From Natronomonas gomsonensis (GTDB lineage: Archaea; Halobacteriota; Halobacteria; Halobacteriales; Haloarculaceae), in assembly GCF_013391635.1 (NCBI RefSeq), contig NZ_JACAWU010000002.1, forward strand, positions 806,001 to 870,000: 64,000 nucleotides of DNA. The letters run 5' to 3'. A model generated the notes under the pieces. It was not told where the DNA came from. It made no database searches and saw only the letters and a program-made list of their open reading frames with translations. The translations under genes and the position numbers were made by a program. How positions within the stretch are numbered: position 1 is the first letter of the stretch; each line of letters opens with the position of its first letter. Positions 54,189 to 62,102 of the stretch are shown here, piece by piece.

Positions 54189-56138
54189 ATGGTCGAGTGG
54201 GCCGCGGCTGAGGACTGTGTCTGCGGATTCGGCGACGACGACTCGGTGGAAATCGGCGTTAGTGACTGGCAGCTCGGCGGTGACCCGCCGTCGCTACCCG
54301 CCGCCACCGACGCCGTCGTCGTCGGCACGACCACCAGGCTCGGTTTGCCCGCGGATGTGGCTGTTTCCGTCGCTTCGTCGGGCGGCCGCCCGCTCGAACC
54401 CGGCGCGCTTCCGGCCGGTCGACACCACCTCCGGGTGGCCGCGCCGCTGGAATCGCACCTCGCCTTCGACGGTCCGGCAACCGTCGTCGACGCCGGTGAC
54501 GGTTTCGGGGTCGAATTTTCGGAACCGACAGCAGTGGCCGTCGGATTCCGTGAGGCTCCGGCGCCACGTCCGACGGTGACGGTGCCGAAGACGCCGGCGG
54601 GACTGGCGACCGCAGTCACGGCCGCCGGCTGGACGCACCGAACGGCTGGCCCGGTCCGTTCGCATCCGGGGTTCCGCCCTCGGACGCCCCGCGTGACCTT
54701 CGGCGAGCAGTCGATACCGACGGGGCTTCGCGACCGCTCGCCGGCGGCGACGGTAACCGTTCCCCCCTCGACGAGAGCCGTCCTCGTCGCGGCACCGATG
54801 ACGTACTACCTCGGGGCGGAGCTGCGGGTGGCCGAAGGGGTGCCACACATCGAAAGTCCGGCACTCACTCGGACCTTCGAGCCATTCCCCGCGTTCGGCG
54901 ACACCGTCGCTGAGTGGCTCCGACGACTCTGTACGCTCGATAGCAGACTGCGTTCGGTCCCCGGTGAGTCGGGGCCGATGTCCGTCGACGGCTACGATGC
55001 CGAGACGTTGCGGTCGGCACCGCCGACGGCGCGGTTGCGGGCCGCACTCGAGGCGTCCTCGCCGACGCTGCCGCAGTGGCCGCTGTCGACGTACGTCGAC
55101 GAAACCGTCGAAAACGGTCGGTATCTCTCGTACGTGCTCGACCGATTGAGCCTCGTCCACCCCGCGGAGTCGTCGGCGCTCGACCCGAAGGCGCTGTTGA
55201 AGCGGAGCCTCGACGAGTTCTATCGCGGTGAGTCCCCGAACGTCGAGGCCGTCGACCCGGCGCTCTCGGAGAGTCGCTTCCACGCGTGGCTCGCCGACGG
55301 AACCCCCGTCGACGCCTACACCCTCCTCGGAGCGGAATCGGGCCGACAACCGCCGACGGAGGGGCTGACGGTCGACGTGGTGTGCAACGACGCCGACATG
55401 GCGTCGGAACGGGAGGTGGCTGCGGTGTATCGCCGCCGGCTCGCGGGCCACGGCGTATCTGTCCGGGTCCACGAGGGGCTCCAGCGCCGGGAATTGGCAG
55501 CGGTATTCGAAGGCCGGACCGATTTGGTCCACTTCATCGGTCACGTCGAAACGGACGGACTGGTGTGTCCGGACGGCACGCTCGCCGCGGCCGACCTCGA
55601 TACCTGCGGCGCAGCGGCGTTCTTCCTCAACGCCTGTGGCTCCTATTACGAAGGATACGACCTCGTCAGACAGGGGGCAACCGTCGGCGCAACGACGCTG
55701 ACGGCGGTACTCGACGAGCAGGCGGTACGACTCGGGACGACGTTCGCCGAACTGCTCGCCGCCGGCTACTCCTTCGACCGGGCGCTGTCGGTGGCGCGGC
55801 GCGAAATCATCGTCGGGCGTGATTACGTCGTCGTCGGTGACGGCACGCATCGACTCCGTCAGCCGACGGGACAGCCGGCGACGCTCGACGTACAGACCGA
55901 CGGCAAGGCGTTCACCGTCCGATACGACGTGACTGCACCGGATTCGGCCGGCAGGCGGTACATCGAACCGTTCGACGGTGGGGAGCGACTCGCGGGAACG
56001 TCGGCGACCGCGACCCTCGACCGCGGGGGGCTCCGCGAACTGCTGTCACGCCACTCGGTGCCGGTGCGATACGACGGCAACCTCGTGTGGGCGACGGAAC
56101 TGGCGGAGCGATTGGAAGCGACGAGACAACACGATTAA
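54189..56138 (+). CDS. CHAT-domain (caspase-like) protease-type protein
   Basis: 649 residues. The C-terminal caspase-fold CHAT domain (about 390-560) has the dyad His452 (LVHFIGHVETDGL) and Cys483 (FFLNACGSYYEGY), followed by GATVGATTLTAVLDEQAVRLGTTFAELLAAGYSF and ALSVARRE. The N half (1-250) is beta-rich with many Pro and Thr, then an all-helical section (270-360) follows. It is probably a cytosolic peptidase. No signal peptide. Substrate unknown. It is followed by the TbsP-like gene on the same strand after 130 bases, with an inverted repeat between. Known CHAT proteases often act in defence or programmed death; not shown here. Confidence 0.72.
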   Translation: MVEWAAAEDCVCGFGDDDSVEIGVSDWQLGGDPPSLPAATDAVVVGTTTRLGLPADVAVSVASSGGRPLEPGALPAGRHHLRVAAPLESHLAFDGPATVVDAGDGFGVEFSEPTAVAVGFREAPAPRPTVTVPKTPAGLATAVTAAGWTHRTAGPVRSHPGFRPRTPRVTFGEQSIPTGLRDRSPAATVTVPPSTRAVLVAAPMTYYLGAELRVAEGVPHIESPALTRTFEPFPAFGDTVAEWLRRLCTLDSRLRSVPGESGPMSVDGYDAETLRSAPPTARLRAALEASSPTLPQWPLSTYVDETVENGRYLSYVLDRLSLVHPAESSALDPKALLKRSLDEFYRGESPNVEAVDPALSESRFHAWLADGTPVDAYTLLGAESGRQPPTEGLTVDVVCNDADMASEREVAAVYRRRLAGHGVSVRVHEGLQRRELAAVFEGRTDLVHFIGHVETDGLVCPDGTLAAADLDTCGAAAFFLNACGSYYEGYDLVRQGATVGATTLTAVLDEQAVRLGTTFAELLAAGYSFDRALSVARREIIVGRDYVVVGDGTHRLRQPTGQPATLDVQTDGKAFTVRYDVTAPDSAGRRYIEPFDGGERLAGTSATATLDRGGLRELLSRHSVPVRYDGNLVWATELAERLEATRQHD

Positions 56139-56170
56139 ATAGGCGACGAACCGCTGCATAAATAATCGAA

Positions 56171-56186
56171 GCCGTACAGGTACGGC
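56171..56186 (+). terminator. hairpin after the CHAT gene
   Basis: GCCGTAC-AG-GTACGGC, a perfect 7-base inverted repeat, lies 32 bases after the stop and is followed by A/T-rich sequence (AATTTATGTATTTT). It fits a terminator; as a palindrome it could also be an operator for the next regulator. Confidence 0.45.
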
Positions 56187-56229
56187 AATTTATGTATTTT
56201 CGAGGAGTTTTCCATCGAGTTTCCCGCTA

Positions 56230-56240
56230 ATATTAAATAC
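56230..56240 (+). promoter_or_regulatory. TATA box of the TbsP-like gene
   Basis: ATATTAAATAC is centred 34 bases before ATG 56269, in a spacer that is A/T-rich by haloarchaeal standards. It supports separate transcription from the CHAT gene. Confidence 0.55.
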
Positions 56241-56268
56241 GTTCAGAGACATACTTTCACACACGATA

Positions 56269-57078
56269 ATGCAATCAAACCTTGTCGAGCGGACCGTTGC
56301 CGACGTTCTCAACGAGGCGCTCAGCGCCGCCGACGAAGAGCTGTTCGTCGTCAACCCCCCCGCAGATGTCATCGAGGAACTCGTCGAGGTACTCGGCGAG
56401 GGAGCACCGACGGTACGGTTGCTCGCAGCGGAGAGCGAGCTGAAATCCGTGATGGACGACTTCATCGTCGCGAGTCGCGCAGCCGACCACATCGAGGCCG
56501 AACGCCTCGACGTTCGAACCCACGAGGACGGAACCAACACGCTTCTCGTCACCGACGCCTCCGTCGTCGCCATCGTCAGCGCTGGCGACCGAGTCGCCGG
56601 CCTCGCGACCGACAACGAGGCGTTCATCGAGAGCGCATACGAGCAGTTCACGAGCGACTGGGAGAACGCCGAGTCGTTCAACCTTCGAACGCCCGCCATC
56701 TCTCGTGTCCGGGAGACGCTGACGGCCGAACTCGGAGAACCGACCGCCGACGACTTCGACGGCGTCCTCCAGTCGCTGGAGACGGCCCGCGGCGACGGCG
56801 AGGGGCTCGACGAGGTGACCATCTCCCTGCTCGTCGCGGCAAAGAACGAAGACCTCCTCTACGACATCTCGAAGTGGGGCGAGGACGTGGGTATCGCATC
56901 GAAGGCCACCTTCTCCCGGACGAAGACCCGGATGGAAGAGATGGGACTCATCGACACCGAGAAGGTGCCCATCGACGTGGGTCGCCCGCGCCTCCGTCTG
57001 AAACTGGGCGACGACCGCCTGCGTGAGGCCGACACCGGCCAACTCGCGAGCGTCGCACAGTCGATGCTCGCCGCCTGA
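56269..57078 (+). CDS. tbsP: TbsP-like transcriptional regulator (DUF5821)
   Basis: 269 residues. An N-terminal sensor-like domain (about 1-150: VADVLNEALSAADEELFVVNPPAD, LLAAESELKSVMDDFIVASRAAD) is followed by a winged helix (about 175-240: LDEVTISLLVAAKNEDLLYDISKWGEDVGIASKATFSRTKTRMEEMGLIDTEKV). This matches the haloarchaeal TbsP regulator family, where Haloferax TbsP with TrmB controls glycolytic/gluconeogenic genes. The name is from memory of the family, not a search. It lies between a CHAT gene and a YcaO gene, with its own TATA box. Confidence 0.65.
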   Translation: MQSNLVERTVADVLNEALSAADEELFVVNPPADVIEELVEVLGEGAPTVRLLAAESELKSVMDDFIVASRAADHIEAERLDVRTHEDGTNTLLVTDASVVAIVSAGDRVAGLATDNEAFIESAYEQFTSDWENAESFNLRTPAISRVRETLTAELGEPTADDFDGVLQSLETARGDGEGLDEVTISLLVAAKNEDLLYDISKWGEDVGIASKATFSRTKTRMEEMGLIDTEKVPIDVGRPRLRLKLGDDRLREADTGQLASVAQSMLAA

Positions 57079-57117
57079 AGCGCCTAACGGTCCGCTGTTT
57101 TCCCTCCGTTGCCCCCA

Positions 57118-57126
57118 CGTTTATCG
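57118..57126 (+). promoter_or_regulatory. TATA box for the upstream ORF of the YcaO gene
   Basis: CGTTTATCG is centred about 28 bases before ATG 57150. That places the transcript start at or near this ATG, making the 20-codon ORF leaderless and the YcaO start codon internal. Confidence 0.5.
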
Positions 57127-57149
57127 ACCGCCGACCGGTAGGGACCGTC

Positions 57150-57212
57150 ATGGAACTCAATCGCGAACGGCCGTCCGCGGTCGCCTCCCGAATGGCGGTG
57201 TCGTCGGCGTGA
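57150..57212 (+). CDS. 20-residue upstream ORF coupled to the YcaO gene
   Basis: MELNRERPSAVASRMAVSSA, then TGA. The stop overlaps the YcaO GTG by GTGA. A TATA block about 28 bases upstream makes this ATG the likely leaderless start of the message. The peptide is Ser-rich at its C terminus (four Ser). It may be only a coupling leader or, less likely, a very short substrate peptide of the YcaO enzyme. Confidence 0.5.
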   Translation: MELNRERPSAVASRMAVSSA

Positions 57213-58906
57213 CCACGGTCGGCTTACTCGGCGGTGGACCCGCTGTCGAAGCGATTCGTTCGGCGCTTTCGGATACGGATGCCGACGCCGTCGCCATCGA
57301 TGCCGACCGTATCGGTACGACCGATGTCGCCGCAGCCGTCGGCCCTGCTGGCGACGACGGGTTCGCTGCCGCGACGGCAGCGGCGCGACGGACGGACACC
57401 GCGTTTCTCGCCATCGAACTGGGCGGCATCGGTGGTCTGGCCGTCGAGGGCGTCGACGCCGCCGTCTCGGGGTTCGCCCCCGGAACGGCGTGTCACGACT
57501 GTCTCCGTGGACGGGTTGCTGCAGCCGAACCGGACACCGACAGCGGAGCCTACGACGCCGGAACCGCACGCTTCGCAGGCGCGCTCGCGGGACGGGAGTT
57601 GACGACGCTCGTCGCCGGCGGACAGTCGGCCGTCGTCGGGGGCGTCGTCGAGGTTCCACACAGCCAGCGTCGCGTCCTACCGCTACCGTACTGTGACTGT
57701 GCGGATTCGGAGGACCGACGCCTTCGCCGGAATCACGACCCGCGGCCGCTGGAGGAGGCGCTCACGATGGCGGAACTGACCTTCGACGAGCGCGTCGGGC
57801 CAATCGCGAGCGTCGGCGAAATCGAGTCGTTCCCGGTCCCGTACTACCTGTCGACGCTCAACGGGACGCCGTTTTCCGACGCCGACGTACCCGAACACGC
57901 CGCCGGCGTCGGATTGGACTGGGACCCGGCGTTCATGAAGGCACTCGGCGAGGCCTTAGAGCGCTACAGCGCCGCGGTGTATCGGGAATCGGCGTTCGAG
58001 CGCAATCCGACGAATCCTATCGACCCGGTGCGGTTCGTCGCACCCGGTGACGCCGTCGGCGCCGACTCGGTCCAGCGGTGGCACCCGGCGACGAACCTCG
58101 AAACCGGTGACGCCGTCGAACTGCCGGCGGAGTTGGTCGTGTTCCCGCCGCCGGAGCGTCGGATTCGCCCCGCGATTACGACCGGCCTCGGGTTGGGCAA
58201 CGGCGGCGTCGAGGCGCTGTTGTCCGGACTGTACGAGGTGATAGAGCGGGACGCCGCGATGCTGTCGTGGTACTCGACGTTCGAACCTCTTGGGTTGGCT
58301 ATCGACGACGAGGGATTTGAGACCCTCGCTGCGCGCGCACGGAGCGAGGAACTGACCGCGACGGCGCTGTTGTTGACACAGGACGTGGACGTGCCGGTCG
58401 TCGCCAGTTGCGTCCACCGCGAAGGGGAGTGGCCGCGGTTCGCGGCGGGGATGGCCGCCGATTTCGACCCGGAGGCGGCCGCGCGGGACGCCCTGGAGGA
58501 AGCCATCCAGAACTGGCTCGAACTGCGTCGGATGGGCCCCGACCGCGCTGCCGACGAACCGGGAGCAATCGGCCACTACGCCGATTTCCCGGCAACGGCA
58601 CGGGAGTTCGTCGCCCCGGAGACGACGATACCGGCGGCGAGCGTCGGCCCCGAAACGCCGCCCGACGGGGAAGCCGAACTCGACGCGTTGGTCGAACGCG
58701 TCTCCGATGCCGGACTCGACGCCTACGGTGCCCGGGTGACCCCGCGAGACGTGGCGACGCTCGGGTTCGAGGCCGTCCGAGTGGTCGTTCCCGAGGCCCA
58801 GCCGCTTTTCACGAACGACCCCTACTTCGGTGAGCGGGCCGAATCGGTGCCCGAGTCGCTCGGGTTCCAGCCCCGACCGGACCGAGACCACCATCCGTTC
58901 CCGTGA
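57209..58906 (+). CDS. YcaO-domain protein with N-terminal E1-like zinc domain (cyclodehydratase-like)
   Basis: 565 residues. Residues about 1-170 resemble the docking (E1-like/ocin-ThiF) partner of TOMM cyclodehydratases: GLLGGGPAVEAIR at the start and paired Cys in CHDC (95, 98) and CDC (162, 164) for zinc. The YcaO domain (about 185-550) has EALERYSAAVYR, GLGNGGVEALLSGLYEVIERDA and EAIQNWLELRRMGPD, the ATP-binding motifs. The C terminus ends HPFP, similar to the Pro-rich end of azoline-forming YcaO proteins. The only upstream peptide is a 20-residue ORF. No oxidase/dehydrogenase is near. It may cyclise Cys/Ser/Thr in an unknown peptide, or modify a cellular protein. Confidence 0.72.
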   Translation: MTTVGLLGGGPAVEAIRSALSDTDADAVAIDADRIGTTDVAAAVGPAGDDGFAAATAAARRTDTAFLAIELGGIGGLAVEGVDAAVSGFAPGTACHDCLRGRVAAAEPDTDSGAYDAGTARFAGALAGRELTTLVAGGQSAVVGGVVEVPHSQRRVLPLPYCDCADSEDRRLRRNHDPRPLEEALTMAELTFDERVGPIASVGEIESFPVPYYLSTLNGTPFSDADVPEHAAGVGLDWDPAFMKALGEALERYSAAVYRESAFERNPTNPIDPVRFVAPGDAVGADSVQRWHPATNLETGDAVELPAELVVFPPPERRIRPAITTGLGLGNGGVEALLSGLYEVIERDAAMLSWYSTFEPLGLAIDDEGFETLAARARSEELTATALLLTQDVDVPVVASCVHREGEWPRFAAGMAADFDPEAAARDALEEAIQNWLELRRMGPDRAADEPGAIGHYADFPATAREFVAPETTIPAASVGPETPPDGEAELDALVERVSDAGLDAYGARVTPRDVATLGFEAVRVVVPEAQPLFTNDPYFGERAESVPESLGFQPRPDRDHHPFP

Positions 58907-58909
58907 CGC

Positions 58910-59395
58910 TCACTCCGAGAACGGCTCGGCGATGTGGTCGACGACATCGATATCCCGGCGTCGGAGTTCCCGGATGAGTCGAAGCGCGATCCCGTAACCG
59001 ACGACGGCGACGACGACTGCGATGACGACGTTGCCGACGAGGAGTCGAACCAGCACCTCCGGCCCGAGCGAAAGCGACAACTCCGAGACGGAGGCGCCCT
59101 CGACCGGCCCGAGGATACGCGAACCGAGCCAGAAACTCGCGGCGTAGATGGCCCACTTCACCGGCGGGTTCATCACGACGACGGAGGCGAACAGCGCGAG
59201 TTTACTGACCCGCTCGAAGGTGTAGGCGAGTGCGACGAACAGCACCAAGGCGATACCGAGGTTCGGGAGCGCGGAGACGAACACGCCGACCGAAAAGCTC
59301 GTCGCCACGTCGTGGGGCGGAAGTTCCTCGGAGAAGGCGTCCTCTAACGACGCTCTGACTCGGTCGCGGTACGCCGCCAGCCGTCGCCGAGGCAT
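58910..59395 (-). CDS. DUF2062-family membrane protein
   Basis: 161 residues. The N-terminal PPHDVATSFSVGVFVSALPNLGIALVL and NPPVKWAIYAASFWLGSRILG are the DUF2062 motifs, with three membrane segments. Function unknown; the family occurs near cell-envelope genes in bacteria. It converges on the YcaO gene (4-base gap). Confidence 0.88.
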   Translation of the reverse strand: MPRRRLAAYRDRVRASLEDAFSEELPPHDVATSFSVGVFVSALPNLGIALVLFVALAYTFERVSKLALFASVVVMNPPVKWAIYAASFWLGSRILGPVEGASVSELSLSLGPEVLVRLLVGNVVIAVVVAVVGYGIALRLIRELRRRDIDVVDHIAEPFSE

Positions 59396-59443
59396 GGTAG
59401 TCTGTCGCTCTCCACGGCCATCAACGCTCCGGGCGAGATCGAA

Positions 59444-60073
59444 TTACGGTCCCATGAGCACCCGTTCACGGATGAGTTCCGCGACGCCGGAGAGGTGCGC
59501 CTGTCCGAAGACGGCCACGAGAATCGCACCGAGGGAGTTGAACATCAGGTCCCGGACGGTGTCGTCGAGTCCGTGCTGGGACACCGGCATGTCGAGTCCG
59601 GTCGCGGTTGCCGCCACGTCGAGGCCGAACTCGAAGAGTTCCCAGACGACGCCGAAAGCCAACACGACGACGAGTAGGTAGACGAAAAAGAAGCGACGTG
59701 GGATGTAGATCTCGTCGTTGTGGAGGTCCACAGCGCGGGCGAACGTGTAGCCAACGGCGGCGACGAGCGACGCCGACATCGCGTGGGTGATGCTGTCCCA
59801 CCAGTCGAGTTGGCTGTAGAGACCAGCGGACCCCAGCGTGTGCAGGAAGACGGCAAGCGTAATCCAGAGCGCGAGCCACGGGTCCAACGGTAGGTCGTAG
59901 TTCCGCCTGAGCAGCGCCGGGACGAAGGTGATTACGAGCGCGATGGTGCCGTTGGTTATCGCCTTCGGTTGGACGAAGACGACCCCGCTGACGACGATAC
60001 CGACCAACAGGACTTGCATCCCACGGGTTAATCGACGCTGGTTTCGACGCGAGGGGCGCGGCAGGAGGCTCAT
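59444..60073 (-). CDS. membrane protein of the DUF2238 (YjdF-like) type
   Basis: 209 residues, about six or seven hydrophobic segments. Core TLGSAGLYSQLDWWDSITHAMSA, GVVWELFEFGLDV and LDDTVRDLMFNSLGAILVA align with the protein at 43472-44161. The ATGA overlap with the next upstream gene (60070-60732) couples them. Function unknown; conserved WWD/TH residues could bind a metal or lipid (inference). Confidence 0.75.
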   Translation of the reverse strand: MSLLPRPSRRNQRRLTRGMQVLLVGIVVSGVVFVQPKAITNGTIALVITFVPALLRRNYDLPLDPWLALWITLAVFLHTLGSAGLYSQLDWWDSITHAMSASLVAAVGYTFARAVDLHNDEIYIPRRFFFVYLLVVVLAFGVVWELFEFGLDVAATATGLDMPVSQHGLDDTVRDLMFNSLGAILVAVFGQAHLSGVAELIRERVLMGP

Positions 60074-60732
60074 CCGCGAATCACCGTCCGGATGCGCCGC
60101 CTGAGTTGCCGACCGCGGCGTCGGAAGTACGCATCGAAGATGACTCCGGCGGCGAAACCGGCCAGCGTGACGTAGGCCCATTCGGTCATCAACGCGGCGT
60201 TGGCAGCGTCCTGCCCGAGGCTGGCACCGCCCAGAAACTCGGTACCGAGGTATTGGTCGGCGTTCCACCGCAGTACCGTCCATGCCGCCTCGGTGGCCAT
60301 CGTCGTCATGACGACGAACGTGATGGCGAACCAGTGGGTCATCCGGAGGGCAGTGAACATGTGCAACTCGACGGAGACGATGAGCGCAAGCGCGGCGATG
60401 GAGAGGTAAAACGAGAACGTCCCGAGTTCGCCGCCGACGGTACCGCGAACGAGAATCGGCAACAGCGCGAGCACGAGCAGTTCCCACGGGAGCATCACCT
60501 GCCACTCGCGGTGGGCGAGTGGCGGGAGCAGGACGACGGCGCCCGTCGCGGCGACGAACGCTATCCACAGCCGGTCGAAATCGAGGAGACTCTCAACGAA
60601 CACGCCCACGAGGACGGCCACCAACAGCCACGACAGCACGGCGTTGGTCCGGCCGCTCCGGAACAGCCGCGAGAGGGCGTCTTCGAGTTCCTCTCGCGAC
60701 ATCGACTCCGTCGAGTCCTCGCGGTCTGACAT
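60070..60732 (-). CDS. multi-pass membrane protein, likely partner of the DUF2238 gene
   Basis: 220 residues, about six to seven hydrophobic segments. RMTHWFAITFVVMTTMATEAAWTVLRWNADQYLGTEFLGG and MTEWAYVTLAGFAAGVIFDAYFRRRGRQLRRRIRTV close the protein. Short acidic N terminus (SDREDSTESMSREELEDALSR). It overlaps the next gene by ATGA, so the two products may work together. It may be a diverged relative, since length and topology match. Confidence 0.7.
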   Translation of the reverse strand: MSDREDSTESMSREELEDALSRLFRSGRTNAVLSWLLVAVLVGVFVESLLDFDRLWIAFVAATGAVVLLPPLAHREWQVMLPWELLVLALLPILVRGTVGGELGTFSFYLSIAALALIVSVELHMFTALRMTHWFAITFVVMTTMATEAAWTVLRWNADQYLGTEFLGGASLGQDAANAALMTEWAYVTLAGFAAGVIFDAYFRRRGRQLRRRIRTVIRG

Positions 60733-60883
60733 CGGTCGTCCGGAAGCGTCGAGTAGGGATAAAACCACTCGCCGTCGCCGTCCGGACGCGGCCCGGTTTC
60801 GGCCCTGAAACGGGTTGGTATATAAGCACACGGCGATGCGTAGCACAACATTCAATTGGATGTGCGTTTCATGAGCGTACGCA

Positions 60884-61138
60884 ATGGTCGACAAAGACGA
60901 CCTCCGTCAGCAGTTCATCGACGCGTTCGAAGGTGCCGATTACCCCGTCAACAGCCCGATGGACCTCGTGCCCGCCCTGCCGCAGGGCCCCGGCACGACG
61001 TTCGAATCCGGCGACTTCTCCATGACCGCCATGGAACTCAACACGAAGGGCGGGGGCAGCCAGGACTTCCCGTACGATGACGTCGAGTCTCTCGTCGACG
61101 ACATCATGGAAGGCCTCGAAGAAGAAGGTCACCTCTAA
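60884..61138 (+). CDS. MTH865-family small protein
   Basis: 84 residues. LRQQFIDAFEGADYPVNSPMDLVPALPQGPGTTFESGDFSMTAMELNTK is the MTH865 core. A small EF-hand-like helical bundle of unknown function in archaea. TATATAAG about 60 bases upstream (60821-60828) marks a promoter in the 151-base divergent spacer. Confidence 0.88.
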   Translation: MVDKDDLRQQFIDAFEGADYPVNSPMDLVPALPQGPGTTFESGDFSMTAMELNTKGGGSQDFPYDDVESLVDDIMEGLEEEGHL

Positions 61139-61191
61139 ACGCCGACAACACCCTTTTTATTTGCGCACGTCCGAGTCGGTAGCGACTGCTG

Positions 61192-61404
61192 ATGCGACAG
61201 AATACGTTCGTCCGACTCTCGCTTCTCGCCTTCGGATTGGTCATCGCGAGTTTCATTCTCATGGGGACGTCGCGACTCGTCCTCGCCGACGACACCGCAC
61301 GGCTGCTTTCGGCGCCGACCATGCTCGCCGGCGGCGCACTCATCGTCTTTCTGACCCTTCGGTCGGTGCTTGCGGTGTCGGGAATCCGCCCGCTCGAAGA
61401 GTGA
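61192..61404 (+). CDS. small two-helix membrane protein
   Basis: 70 residues: LSLLAFGLVIASFILMG and APTMLAGGALIVFLTLRSVL are the two hydrophobic segments. TTTTTATTT at 61152-61160 lies about 35 bases before ATG 61192, fitting a short leader. The family is not recognised. The next gene starts 57 bases later. Confidence 0.7.
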   Translation: MRQNTFVRLSLLAFGLVIASFILMGTSRLVLADDTARLLSAPTMLAGGALIVFLTLRSVLAVSGIRPLEE

Positions 61405-61460
61405 AATGCCGGTTTGAGTTACCGGAAGGGGTATTTCCGCATCTCGAGTACGACTCGGCA

Positions 61461-62099
61461 ATGAGTCTGTTGCCGAGTCGACTGGAGGTGTCACCGTCGC
61501 CCGACGAACCGAAGGTACTCGACATCGACGGCGAAGGTGCCGACGCGGCGTTCGACGCGCTGGGGTCGGAGACCGCCCGAAAGGTGTTGGCCGCGATTTA
61601 CGACGAGCCACGAACGCCGACGGAGGTCCGCGAGAGCGTCGGTACGTCGCTACAGAACGTCCACTACCACCTCGACCGACTGGAGAACGCCGGCCTCATC
61701 GAACCGGCGGGGATGGGCTACTCCGAGAAGGGCAACGAGATGACCGTCTACGGGCCGGCGAGCGAAGCCGTCGTCCTCTTTGCGGGCCGTGACAACGACA
61801 GTTCGCGGCTCAGAAACACCCTCCAGCGGCTGTTCGGACTGTTCTTCGTCGTCAGCCTCTCGACACTGGTGTTCGCGGCGGTCTCGGAGTTGCTCAGACC
61901 GGAGGTGGCCCCACAGCCACGTAGCGACGACGTGGGGATGATGGCGGAGTCACAGTCGGCGGCCGACGCGGCCACATCCAGCGTCGCCGCACTCGACCCG
62001 CTTTTGGCCTTCTTCCTCGGTGGCTGTGTCGTCGTCGCCGCCCTCGGATTGGTGTGGGGAATCCGCGAGTACCGAGCCCGAAAGACCGCGTCGGCCTGA
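61461..62099 (+). CDS. membrane-anchored ArsR-like winged-helix regulator
   Basis: 212 residues. The N-terminal HTH (about 20-100) has TARKVLAAIYDEPRTPTEVRESVGTSLQNVHYHLDRLENAGLIEPAGMGYSEKGNEMTVYGPA. Then come two hydrophobic segments (about 130-150 and 180-203) with a short acidic loop between. Such haloarchaeal one-component regulators bind DNA from the membrane. Ligand unknown. ATG 61461 (MSLLPSRLEVSP) is chosen. Confidence 0.82.
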   Translation: MSLLPSRLEVSPSPDEPKVLDIDGEGADAAFDALGSETARKVLAAIYDEPRTPTEVRESVGTSLQNVHYHLDRLENAGLIEPAGMGYSEKGNEMTVYGPASEAVVLFAGRDNDSSRLRNTLQRLFGLFFVVSLSTLVFAAVSELLRPEVAPQPRSDDVGMMAESQSAADAATSSVAALDPLLAFFLGGCVVVAALGLVWGIREYRARKTASA

Positions 62100-62102
62100 C
62101 GG

